A stretch of 25,385 nt of DNA from contig DHON01000067.1 of the NCBI GenBank assembly GCA_002409965.1, forward strand, positions 1 through 25,385, written 5' to 3'. Shown in pieces: positions 1 to 6,353 of this stretch. The position numbers and the translations under genes are program-made. Source of the stretch: Firmicutes bacterium UBA5389. GTDB taxonomy: Bacteria > Bacillota > DTU025. The notes below the pieces were generated by a model. That model worked only from the letters and a program-made list of their open reading frames with translations, searched no databases and had not been told where the DNA came from. The first letter of the stretch is position 1. Each line of letters starts with the position of its first letter.

Positions 1-217
1 GCCGCGGCCCGCCGCGTGTAGCTGACGGTTTGATGTGGGACTAAATGGCTGCGGATCCCAGGGGGTGGCGGTCGCGGCGAACCTGTGCCTTTTTGCCCAG
101 CCTTAGCGCGAACCCTGTGTCAAATGACTCAGGCGGTTGACATAATGTTCACCGCGGGCCCCGCAATCCGGTCGCGGGGAGGCTCGTGCGTGGTGCGGGC
201 CGCCGGCGCAAAGAGAA
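1..217. other. Non-coding stretch at left edge
   Basis: I find no supportable gene here. The first 21 bases could be the last codons of a plus-strand gene ending in TAG at 19-21, but that is too short to judge. The only short open frame (85-273, plus) has no recognisable product and runs into the terminator of the acetyltransferase. A 6-bp hairpin (CCCCGC at 159-164, GCGGGG at 174-179) and an isolated TTGACA/CATAAT-like stretch at 137-146 are visible. No gene follows the latter on the plus strand. Confidence 0.5.
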
Positions 218-237
218 AAGAGGGCGTTAGCCCTCTT
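211..237 (-). terminator. Intrinsic terminator after the acetyltransferase gene
   Basis: Read on the minus strand, the 8-bp stem AAGAGGGC / GCCCTCTT (230-237 and 218-225, 4-base loop) is followed directly by the T-rich run TTCTCTTT. This is a classical rho-independent terminator. It lies about 95 bases beyond the stop codon of the GNAT gene and probably ends the leftmost minus-strand transcript. Confidence 0.8.
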
Positions 238-331
238 CATATGGAGTGTCGCGATTCGCCCCAACACGCGTAGAGACATCGCCTACGCCTTGGAGTTTTC
301 AGATGCTGCAGCCGTCGGCCCATAGCGCAGT

Positions 332-865
332 CTAGGACGCGGCCTCCATTCTGATGAAATCCGACCTGAGAATGGTCATCAACACAACCATGCGCGCATC
401 GTCGTTGGGACCTAGATTGCGGCGGACCACCCCCTCGCGGCGAAATCCGCACTTGTGGTAGCACCTGATCGCCCTGTGATTATCAGCGCATACCCTGAGG
501 TACACGCGCGCAAGGTTCAGTTGCTCGAATGCCACCGTCAACATGGAGCTAACGATGCGGGCGCCGATGCCCCTCCCCCGGTATGCGGGATCGCCGATCC
601 GGACCACCAGTTCGGCATCGCCGCTGCGCCAGGCTATCTCGGTCAGCTCTATGTCGCCTATGAGCAGACCGCCCTGCGTGAGAACTGCCATCGTCACGCT
701 GTTCCTGTCGCCGAGCAATTTCGCAAACCTGGCGCGCGATTCGTCCTCACATCTGACAACCCCGCCCATCAGGTTCGTGAGCTCTTGATCCGCATCCCAC
801 CTCGCCATCGTTCCAAGATCGCGCTCCGTCATTGGGCGGAGCAACACACTCTCCCCGTCGCACAT
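332..865 (-). CDS. GNAT-family N-acetyltransferase (RimJ/RimL-like)
   Basis: A 177-residue protein of the GNAT fold, closest in pattern to the RimJ/RimL (Acetyltransf_3) group. These enzymes move the acetyl group of acetyl-CoA to an amine, often a protein N-terminus or a small molecule. It begins with the typical VLLRPMTERDL strand-helix. The acetyl-CoA-binding motif A is visible as AYRGRGIGARI near residues 95-105, followed by the usual NHRAIRCYHKCGFRREG segment of motif B. The frame is open further upstream to 1060, but the ATG at 863-865 has an AGGAAGG ribosome-binding site, and homology to the fold begins there. It stands apart from spoVS by about 210 bases and is followed by an intrinsic terminator. 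The substrate cannot be inferred from the sequence. Confidence 0.85.
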   Translation of the reverse strand: MCDGESVLLRPMTERDLGTMARWDADQELTNLMGGVVRCEDESRARFAKLLGDRNSVTMAVLTQGGLLIGDIELTEIAWRSGDAELVVRIGDPAYRGRGIGARIVSSMLTVAFEQLNLARVYLRVCADNHRAIRCYHKCGFRREGVVRRNLGPNDDARMVVLMTILRSDFIRMEAAS

Positions 866-1023
866 ACTAACCCTTCCTCTGCTACGACTCCACCTCCCAG
901 TGTGGGTTCTGGATTCGCCCCAGAGGAGCGGTTCACCTCTAAGAAACTGTATCCAGAGTCGGCTCGTCGCACCTGTTGACCACGCCCGCCAGCAGCGCCG
1001 TGCACAGCGCAGCACCACGCACA

Positions 1024-1045
1024 GTGCCGGGCACAGGCCCGGCAC
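1024..1045 (-). other. GC-rich hairpin between spoVS and the GNAT gene
   Basis: GTGCCGGGC (1024-1032) and GCCCGGCAC (1037-1045) form a perfect 9-bp stem with a 4-base loop, 33 bases beyond the spoVS stop. No T-run follows on either strand, so it is a weak candidate for an intrinsic terminator. It could be a 3'-end stabiliser or a pause site. The rest of the 866-1077 gap holds short overlapping stem candidates near 880-945 and no gene. Confidence 0.45.
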
Positions 1046-1077
1046 CAGAGTGGACAACACACGATGGGATGCGATGG

Positions 1078-1338
1078 CTACCGAGGCTGCACGATCAGCT
1101 TAATCGCGGTGCGTTCTTCGCCATCGATGACAACGTCGACAAACGCCGGAATGCACACGAGGTCGAGGCCGCTTGGCGCAACGAAACCTCGTGCAATCGC
1201 CACGGCCTTGACCGCCTGGTTGATGGCGCCGGCGCCTATGGCCTGCACTTCAGCGCCGCCGCGCTCCCGGATGACCCCTGCCAAAGCTCCGGCTACCGAG
1301 TTTGGACTTGACTTTGCAGAAACCTTTAGGACATCCAT
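1078..1338 (-). CDS. spoVS: Stage V sporulation protein S
   Basis: An 86-residue protein matching SpoVS over its full length (family length about 86). It starts MDVLKVSAKSSPNSVAGALAG and contains the conserved AIGAGAINQAVKAVAIARGF and PAFVDVVIDGEERTAIKL segments. SpoVS is a small Alba-like protein needed in Bacillus for the later stages of sporulation (coat assembly, septation control). It also occurs in some non-sporulating bacteria, so it supports but does not prove endospore formation. The ATG at 1336-1338 follows an AGGAGG site. It lies downstream of rny and ymdB, the same order as in Bacillus subtilis. A weak sigma-H-like promoter can be drawn in the 94-base gap upstream. Confidence 0.95.
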   Translation of the reverse strand: MDVLKVSAKSSPNSVAGALAGVIRERGGAEVQAIGAGAINQAVKAVAIARGFVAPSGLDLVCIPAFVDVVIDGEERTAIKLIVQPR

Positions 1339-1387
1339 GCTATTATCCTCCTGCCGGCTGATCGTATTGATGCTTCCAAGGTGAAGT

Positions 1388-1413
1388 ATTAGCCCTCTAT
1401 TGGGAAATCCCTT
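1388..1413 (-). promoter_or_regulatory. Possible sigma-H-type promoter of spoVS
   Basis: On the minus strand AAGGGATTT (1405-1413) resembles the sigma-H -35 element RnAGGAwWW with one mismatch. GGCTAAT (1388-1394) resembles the -10 element RnnGAAT with one mismatch. The spacer is 10 bases, one shorter than usual. In Bacillus subtilis spoVS is transcribed by sigma-H, which is why I looked. The match is weak, and TAATAC in the same place could also serve a sigma-A promoter that lacks a -35 element. Confidence 0.25.
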
Positions 1414-1432
1414 CTACTGCTTGGCACGTGAC

Positions 1433-2224
1433 TCACCGAATGGTATCGTGAAACTCCTCAATAAATCGCTGTACTCCCCTAGCTCTTCCAGTGGAATGGT
1501 CAACTTCTACAATAACCCCTGACAAGACGACCGGTCCCCTGGCAACGCTGAAACGCGAAGGCAGAGCTGTGAGAAACCTCGGAATCACGGTGTCGGGATC
1601 CATGCCTATGACCGAGTTGACTGGGCCGCACATGCCCAGATCGGTGATGAAAGCCGTGCCTCCCGCCAGCACTTTTTCATCAGCAGTCTGAACGTGCGTG
1701 TGCGTGCCGACCACCGCGGCTACACTGCCGTCAAGATAAAGCCCGAGCGCCTGTTTTTCGCTGGTTGCTTCCGCGTGAAAGTCTACGACTATAATATCGG
1801 CAGAAGACCCGATTTCCTCCACTGCCTGCCTACCCCGGACGAACGGGCAATCGATGGGCTGCATGAACACTCGACCCTGCAAATTCAGCACCGCCAGGCG
1901 CAGGCTGCTTCCGGATACTATCGTCCACCCCCTCCCCGGCACTCCCACCGGGTAGTTAGCAGGACGCAGCACACGGCTCTCTTTGCTCAGGTAGTCAGCC
2001 ATTTCTCTCTTGCTCCACACGTGGTTTCCGGTGGTTATCACATCCACCCCACCATCGAGCATCTCCCGCGCCACTTCAGGCGTGAGGCCCATGCCTCCTG
2101 CGGCGTTTTCGCCGTTGACCACGACGAAGTCCACTTCTCTCCTGGCACGGAGCGCGGCAACGGCCGCTAGCACGCGCGTGCGCCCCGGCCTGCCGATAAC
2201 GTCACCGAACATTGCGACTTTCAA
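1433..2224 (-). CDS. ymdB: YmdB-family metallophosphoesterase
   Basis: A 263-residue protein of the TIGR00282/YmdB family of calcineurin-like phosphodiesterases. The Bacillus member hydrolyses 2',3'- and 3',5'-cyclic nucleotides and affects biofilm and motility gene expression. Metal-binding motifs are visible in order: GDVIGRPGR near residue 7, VNGENAAGGMG near 36, TGNHVWSK near 65, DFHAEATSEKQALG near 148 and GTHTHVQTADE near 173. Translation starts at TTG (2222-2224) behind AGGAGG. It sits between a 179-residue protein of unknown function and spoVS, downstream of rny as in Bacillus, where rny and ymdB are also neighbours. An RNA-degradation link is plausible because RNases can produce cyclic phosphates, but that is inference. 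Confidence 0.93.
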   Translation of the reverse strand: MKVAMFGDVIGRPGRTRVLAAVAALRARREVDFVVVNGENAAGGMGLTPEVAREMLDGGVDVITTGNHVWSKREMADYLSKESRVLRPANYPVGVPGRGWTIVSGSSLRLAVLNLQGRVFMQPIDCPFVRGRQAVEEIGSSADIIVVDFHAEATSEKQALGLYLDGSVAAVVGTHTHVQTADEKVLAGGTAFITDLGMCGPVNSVIGMDPDTVIPRFLTALPSRFSVARGPVVLSGVIVEVDHSTGRARGVQRFIEEFHDTIR

Positions 2225-2251
2225 GTGTATTCCTCCTTGAGGGCAAAGGAG

Positions 2252-2275
2252 GGCAGGCTCAGATAACAGCCTGCC
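2252..2275 (-). other. Hairpin in the gap before ymdB
   Basis: GGCAGGCT (2252-2259) and AGCCTGCC (2268-2275) form an 8-bp stem with an 8-base loop in the 91-base gap between the upstream protein and ymdB. On the minus strand it is followed by CTCCTTTGCCC, a poor U-tract. It could modulate or process the transcript; a terminator here would isolate ymdB-spoVS. Confidence 0.4.
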
Positions 2276-2315
2276 ACCCCTTTCGCAGTCGTATTCGCGC
2301 TCCAGGCCCGAATCG

Positions 2316-2855
2316 TCAGGCAGGCCGGTTAAACACCATTACTCTGCCCTCTTCGCGGAACCCTATGAGGCGCTTTTCCTGCGTGGTTTCCTTGAGGTCG
2401 TCCAGGAGGTTGGCGATGAACTCCTCCTGCACGATCATCTCCTCTTCCTCCATATCCTCGGATCTGTCAGTCGCCAGGTCGTCGCCGAAGGCATCCAGAA
2501 TCAACCCGATGAGCAGAGATATCTCGTCGCCGGTTAGGGTGGCGACGTCGCGCGTCAGTTGAACCTGGGTTACGCTTCCGAGGTAAGAGGAGCTGATCTC
2601 GGCTACGGGCGCGTCATCAAGCCTAACAAGGTCGAGGTAGACTGAGATGCTCGCTAGAGCCAGGCGCCTGAAAGCGTCAAACTCGTCGGCATCCACCCTC
2701 CTCGCCACCATGAACGAGAACCCCAGGACCCTCGAATCTGGCGTGTACGAGACGGTACAGATTTCCGGATACCGTACCAAAATCGACACCAGCAAGCCAA
2801 CACTGGTCGAAGAGCCATCGCCCTCTCTTGCGCGCACCTCTTTCACCGCAACCAC
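2316..2855 (-). CDS. Conserved-looking protein of unknown function between rny and ymdB
   Basis: A 179-residue, acidic, apparently cytoplasmic protein that I do not recognise. There is no signal peptide or membrane segment. The N-terminal two thirds look like an alpha/beta domain (ILVRYPEICTVSYTP, VLGFSFMVARRVDADEFDAFRRLA, LASISVYLDL). A helical segment follows that ends in an acidic run (EDMEEEEMIVQEEF, about residues 134-147), then a short beta-like tail RLIGFREEGRVMVF. It starts at GTG (2853-2855) with GGAGG six bases upstream, a strong site that supports a real gene. It lies 71 bases after rny and 91 before ymdB, so it is probably cotranscribed with both. Its position suggests a role linked to RNase Y or RNA turnover, but nothing in the sequence shows one. 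Confidence 0.75.
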   Translation of the reverse strand: MVAVKEVRAREGDGSSTSVGLLVSILVRYPEICTVSYTPDSRVLGFSFMVARRVDADEFDAFRRLALASISVYLDLVRLDDAPVAEISSSYLGSVTQVQLTRDVATLTGDEISLLIGLILDAFGDDLATDRSEDMEEEEMIVQEEFIANLLDDLKETTQEKRLIGFREEGRVMVFNRPA

Positions 2856-2926
2856 CTTCTTCCTCCGATGATCGGCCCGGATTCCTGCTGATCATTCTAC
2901 GCATACCACAGACCTCGGGCACCCTG

Positions 2927-4450
2927 TCATTTAGCGTAGTCTACCGCTCTTGTTTCACGTATGACAGTCACTTTTATCTGGCCCGGATACTCCAATTCCT
3001 GCTCTATTCGTTTGACAATGTCGCGCGCCAACTTGACCGATGTCGTGTCGTCGATCCTATCAGGCTTGACCATGATTCGGATCTCGCGACCAGCCTGGAT
3101 GGCGTAGGCCTTATCGACGCCCTCGAAGGAGTCGGCTATCTCTTCCAGCTTCTCAAGACGCTTGATATAGGTCTCCAGAGTCTCGCGGCGCGCCCCGGGG
3201 CGCGCTGCTGATACTGCATCGGCCGCCTGAACCAGCACGGCTTCGATGGTCTTGGCATCGACATCGCCGTGATGAGACTCGACAGCATTGATAATAGCCT
3301 GCGATTCGCGGTACTTCCTGGCGATGTCGGCGCCGATGGTCACGTGGGGGCCCTCAACCTCATGGTCAACGGCCTTGCCTATATCGTGCAGCAGCCCTCC
3401 GCGCTTGGCAAGGGCGGCATCCGCTCCAAGTTCGGCAGCCATGGCGCCCGCCAGCTGAGCCACTTCAATGGAGTGTCGCAGGACGTTCTGGCCATAGCTT
3501 GTGCGGAACCTCAGCCTGCCCAGGAGCTTGATCAGCTCGGGATGGATGCCGTGCACGCCGACTTCGAAAGTGGCCCGTTCGCCCTCCTCGCGGATCACGG
3601 CGTCCACTTCCTTGCGCGCGCGCTCGACCATCTCCTCGATTCTGGCAGGGTGTATCCTGCCGTCCTGGATCAGACGTTCCAGGGCAACGCGAGCGACCTC
3701 GCGCCTGACAGGGTCGAAGCCCGACAGGATTACCGCCTCAGGCGTATCGTCGATGATGAGATCGATTCCAGTGAGGGTTTCCAAAGCGCGTATGTTCCGG
3801 CCCTCACGGCCTATGATGCGACCTTTCATCTCGTCGTTGGGCAGCGCCACCACCGACACCGTGACTTCAGCCACGTGATCGGCGGCGCACCTCTGTATCG
3901 CCTGGGTTATGATCTCACGGGACCGCTTGTCGGATTCGTCTTTGGCCCGGGCCTCGCACTCCTTTATCATGATCGCCAGTTCATGCTGGACCTCGGCCTC
4001 GGCCTCAGTCAGCAACTGTCGACGCGCCTGCTCTGAAGTGAGCCCCCCGATCCTCTCCAGTTCCTGTTTCTGCTGGCGACACAGTTGATCCGCCTCAGCC
4101 TGCGTCTTTTCTATGTCATGCTCACGCCTCTCCAGGGCGTTCTCTTTCTTCTCGATCTGATCGCTTTTTCTGTCGAGCGACTCCTCCCTTTGAAGCAACC
4201 TTCTCTCCAGACGTTGTAGCTCAACCCGCCTGTCGCGGGACTCTTTTTCGAACTCATTGCGCATCCTGTGAACTTCTTCTTTGGCCTCCACGACCGCCTC
4301 GCGCTTCTTGGATTCGGCGTCCTTTTCGGCCTCCTCGACTATGCGCTGCGCCTCGTCTTCCGCGGACTTTATCTTCGCCTCTGCCAACCACTTGCGGGCC
4401 AGATATCCTCCACCGACTCCGACGCCGGCTATCAACACATAAACAAGCAT
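2927..4450 (-). CDS. rny: Ribonuclease Y
   Basis: RNase Y is the membrane-anchored endoribonuclease that starts mRNA decay in many Gram-positive bacteria. From the first ATG the protein has 507 residues: a membrane anchor (about 1-18), a long charged coiled coil (about 22-175), a KH RNA-binding domain with GRIIGREGRNIRALE near 210-225, and an HD hydrolase domain with the metal ligands H355-D356 in LLHDIGKAVDHE and later the SHHGD segment. It ends DYAK, as RNase Y proteins often do. The annotated ATG (4448-4450) has no nearby ribosome-binding site. A perfect AAGGAGGTG lies about 27 bases upstream and is ideally spaced for an in-frame ATT at 4466-4468, which would add six residues. It is followed by the unknown 179-residue gene and ymdB, and preceded by its own promoter and leader. 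Confidence 0.97.
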   Translation of the reverse strand: MLVYVLIAGVGVGGGYLARKWLAEAKIKSAEDEAQRIVEEAEKDAESKKREAVVEAKEEVHRMRNEFEKESRDRRVELQRLERRLLQREESLDRKSDQIEKKENALERREHDIEKTQAEADQLCRQQKQELERIGGLTSEQARRQLLTEAEAEVQHELAIMIKECEARAKDESDKRSREIITQAIQRCAADHVAEVTVSVVALPNDEMKGRIIGREGRNIRALETLTGIDLIIDDTPEAVILSGFDPVRREVARVALERLIQDGRIHPARIEEMVERARKEVDAVIREEGERATFEVGVHGIHPELIKLLGRLRFRTSYGQNVLRHSIEVAQLAGAMAAELGADAALAKRGGLLHDIGKAVDHEVEGPHVTIGADIARKYRESQAIINAVESHHGDVDAKTIEAVLVQAADAVSAARPGARRETLETYIKRLEKLEEIADSFEGVDKAYAIQAGREIRIMVKPDRIDDTTSVKLARDIVKRIEQELEYPGQIKVTVIRETRAVDYAK

Positions 4451-4465
4451 CTGTATGAATGGGCT

Positions 4466-4486
4466 AATGCTGATCCACCTCCTTTA
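4466..4486 (-). promoter_or_regulatory. Perfect Shine-Dalgarno and candidate ATT start of rny
   Basis: On the minus strand AAAGGAGGTG is followed by GATCAGC and then ATT (4466-4468), in frame with rny. The distance from AGGAGG to ATT is 9 bases, and to the first ATG about 27. The added residues would be ISPFIQ (initiated as Met), ahead of the membrane anchor. ATT is a rare but real initiation codon, best known from infC. Confidence 0.55.
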
Positions 4487-4536
4487 GCACAGAACGACAT
4501 AACCGTAATCGACTGATTTAGTCACAGTACAAGTAA

Positions 4537-4558
4537 AGCCGAGCGCCAACTCGGCTTG
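4537..4558 (-). terminator. Hairpin with short T-rich tail in the rny leader
   Basis: AAGCCGAG (4537-4544) and CTCGGCTT (4551-4558) form an 8-bp stem with a 6-base loop. On the minus strand it is followed by TACTTGTACTG, a mediocre U-tract. It lies after recX but also downstream of the promoter at 4614-4643. It could therefore end recA-recX transcripts, attenuate rny, or both. A small GGGG-AAA-CCCC stem sits just upstream at 4590-4600. Confidence 0.55.
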
Positions 4559-4613
4559 AACGGGACATGAGGCACGGCCTTCGCAGGGTGGGGAAACCCC
4601 AGTCCCAGACTAG

Positions 4614-4643
4614 ATTCTATATGTAGTGCCCAAGCACTGTCAA
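4614..4643 (-). promoter_or_regulatory. Sigma-A-type promoter of the rny operon, with internal dyad
   Basis: The minus strand has a perfect -35 TTGACA (4638-4643) and TAGAAT (4614-4619) 18 bases downstream; TATAGA with a 16-base spacer is the alternative -10. The spacer holds the inverted repeat AGTGC-CCAA-GCACT (4625-4638), which looks like a possible operator. The promoter lies just after the recX stop and would give an rny leader of about 140 bases. Confidence 0.6.
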
Positions 4644-4671
4644 GCTGACCCAGCCCAGCAGCCCAGCTCGC

Positions 4672-5175
4672 TCACTTGGCGAGATCCCTCACCACCCGGG
4701 ATATCGTGTCGGCGCGAAACCCTCTGCGCTCAAGAAACCTTGCGATTCGCCCCAAGGCTCGCTCCCTGAGCTGACCCGCGGGCGGCTCGCCCTGAGAGCC
4801 CGGAGAGATTCGGAGGACGGCCAGATCCCACGCTACCTGGTATTCATCTACTCCCTCCGCCTCGTACGCAGCCTGCGCCGCCTGCGCCGCAAGCTCCGGA
4901 TCGATTCCGCGGCCCGAGAGCCTAGAGGCAATGCCCCGCACGCCATAGCGGCGCTCGCCGGCCGCATACTCCGCCCAACGAGACGCCGCCGCCACATCGT
5001 CGATGTAACCCAGGCGCACCATCTCTGCCATTACCTCGGCAACGTGCTCCTCGCTGTAGCCTCGACGCAAGAGAGCCGCCCTAAGCTGGGCCTCCGTGCG
5101 AGCCTGCACCGTGAGGAGCCGGTATGCAGCGGAGCGCGCCCCTGCTAGCGTGCGCGGGCGCTCATGCCTTGGCAC
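4672..5175 (-). CDS. recX: Regulatory protein RecX
   Basis: RecX binds RecA filaments and modulates recombination and the SOS response. The 167-residue protein shows the repeated three-helix pattern of the family: RSAAYRLLTVQARTEAQLRAALLRRGYSEEHVAEVMAEMVRLGYIDD, then AASRWAEYAAGERRYGVRGIASRLSGRGID, and a C-terminal repeat RERALGRIARFLERRGFRADTISRVV. The open frame extends to an ATG at 5265 inside recA. The best start is GTG (5173-5175), which overlaps the end of recA by 14 bases and has GAGG five bases upstream and AGGAAGG slightly further. The overlap implies translational coupling and SOS co-regulation with recA, an arrangement common in Bacillota. The start is less certain than the identity. 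Confidence 0.9.
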   Translation of the reverse strand: MPRHERPRTLAGARSAAYRLLTVQARTEAQLRAALLRRGYSEEHVAEVMAEMVRLGYIDDVAAASRWAEYAAGERRYGVRGIASRLSGRGIDPELAAQAAQAAYEAEGVDEYQVAWDLAVLRISPGSQGEPPAGQLRERALGRIARFLERRGFRADTISRVVRDLAK

Positions 5176-6277
5176 CGCGGCCTCGCCCCTTCCTGGCGCC
5201 GCCCTCCGAGGCCGGCTCGCCCGACCCTGCAGCCTTGTCGGTGGCCTCAGCAGCCGTCCCCGCATCGCCCTGGGCCCCGGCGCCGGGGTTGGTCAGCCCG
5301 ACCGACTCCCTGATCTTGGACTCTATCTCCGTAGCCAGTTCCGGGTTGGCCTTCAGAAACTGGCGGGAATTCTCCTTGCCCTGGCCTAGCCTAAGATCAC
5401 CGTATGAGTACCACGTTCCGCTTCTAGTTATGACACCGGTTGTGTCGCCCACGTCCAGTAGCGAACCTTCCCGGGAAATGCCTTCGCCGTATATGATGTC
5501 GAACTCCGCATCCCTGAAAGGCGGAGCCACCTTATTCTTGACCACTTTGGCCCGGGTGCGGTTGCCTATTTGCTCAGAACCCTGCTTGAGCGATTCCACT
5601 CGGCGCACTTCCAGCCGAACGGACGCGTAGAACTTGAGCGCCCGGCCGCCGGGGGTAATCTCGGGATTCCCGAACATCACGCCGACCTTCTCGCGGATCT
5701 GGTTGATGAACACAACGCAAGTATTGGATTTGGAGATGGCGCCGGTCAGCTTACGCAGCGCCTGCGACATCAATCTGGCCTGCAGCCCCACATGGGAGTC
5801 GCCCATCTCTCCTTCAATTTCGGAGCGAGGCACGAGCGCGGCCACTGAGTCGACCACAACCACATCGACAGCGCCGCTTCGAACCAGGGCTTCTGTGATT
5901 TCGAGGGCCTGCTCTCCGGTGTCGGGCTGCGATATCAGCATGTTGTCGATGTCGACCCCGAGGCGCTTGGCGTAGGATGCGTCCAGCGCGTGCTCGGCGT
6001 CGATGAAGGCGGCCACCCCGCCCAGTTTCTGCGCTTCGGCGATGATATGCAACGCCACAGTGGTTTTGCCGGACGATTCGGGGCCGTATATCTCGGCGAC
6101 CCGCCCGCGGGGTATCCCGCCAACGCCCAGAGCCACGTCGAGCGCGATCGCGCCGGTGGGGATCACGCCGACCACGCCAACGCCCGTCGACTCGCCCAAC
6201 CGCATAATGGAGCCCTTTCCGAATTCCTTTTCGATCTGAGTAACCGCTATCTCCAGCGCCTTCTGCTTTTCGTTCAA
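5162..6277 (-). CDS. recA: Recombinase RecA
   Basis: RecA forms filaments on single-stranded DNA, drives strand exchange and triggers LexA self-cleavage. The 371-residue protein is full length with no intein. The Walker A motif GPESSGKT is at residues 65-72, DAEHALD follows near 93, and the Walker B-type stretch VDVVVVDSVAALVPR lies near 137-151. Loop and monomer-interface segments such as INQIREKVGVMFGNPEITPGG are intact. Translation starts at TTG (6275-6277) with AAGGAG nine bases upstream. The last 40 residues are Ala/Gly-rich and end in a basic RKGRGRGAKA stretch, whereas many RecA tails are acidic. Upstream is a LexA-box promoter, and downstream recX overlaps it. The tail suggests altered self-regulation of DNA binding, but that is inference. 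Confidence 0.99.
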   Translation of the reverse strand: MNEKQKALEIAVTQIEKEFGKGSIMRLGESTGVGVVGVIPTGAIALDVALGVGGIPRGRVAEIYGPESSGKTTVALHIIAEAQKLGGVAAFIDAEHALDASYAKRLGVDIDNMLISQPDTGEQALEITEALVRSGAVDVVVVDSVAALVPRSEIEGEMGDSHVGLQARLMSQALRKLTGAISKSNTCVVFINQIREKVGVMFGNPEITPGGRALKFYASVRLEVRRVESLKQGSEQIGNRTRAKVVKNKVAPPFRDAEFDIIYGEGISREGSLLDVGDTTGVITRSGTWYSYGDLRLGQGKENSRQFLKANPELATEIESKIRESVGLTNPGAGAQGDAGTAAEATDKAAGSGEPASEGGARKGRGRGAKA

Positions 6278-6319
6278 AACCGATCGCTCCTTCCCAGGTC
6301 AGCCCAGTTTCGCCTCTCA

Positions 6320-6349
6320 ATCATACCACAACTGCCGCACATATGTTCG
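6320..6349 (-). promoter_or_regulatory. recA promoter with LexA (SOS) box
   Basis: The 14-mer at 6336-6349 reads CGCACATATGTTCG on the plus strand. It differs by one base from the Bacillus LexA consensus CGAACRNRYGTTYC or its symmetric form CGAAC-N4-GTTCG. On the minus strand the extended -10 TGG-TATGAT (TATGAT at 6320-6325) lies 10 bases downstream, so the box covers the -35 region, which itself is poor. LexA bound here would block RNA polymerase. This points to SOS induction of recA-recX in this organism. Confidence 0.8.
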
Positions 6350-6353
6350 GCGG

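Noticed and set aside
137..146. TTGACA and an extended -10-like TGA-CATAAT on the plus strand
   Set aside because: The two readings overlap and cannot act together, no partner element lies at 17 bases, and no plus-strand gene follows before the convergent GNAT gene.
866..1060. N-terminal extension of the acetyltransferase to 242 residues
   Set aside because: The extra 65 residues are Arg/Cys/Trp-rich with no GNAT similarity, and the internal ATG has a good ribosome-binding site.
4590..4600. GGGG-AAA-CCCC mini-hairpin as a recX terminator
   Set aside because: The stem has only four base pairs and no T-run follows; the 4537-4558 hairpin is the better candidate.
5176..5265. recX start at ATG 5263-5265 inside recA
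   Set aside because: It would add 30 Arg/Pro-rich residues from the recA tail in another frame; the GTG at 5173-5175 gives the normal family length.
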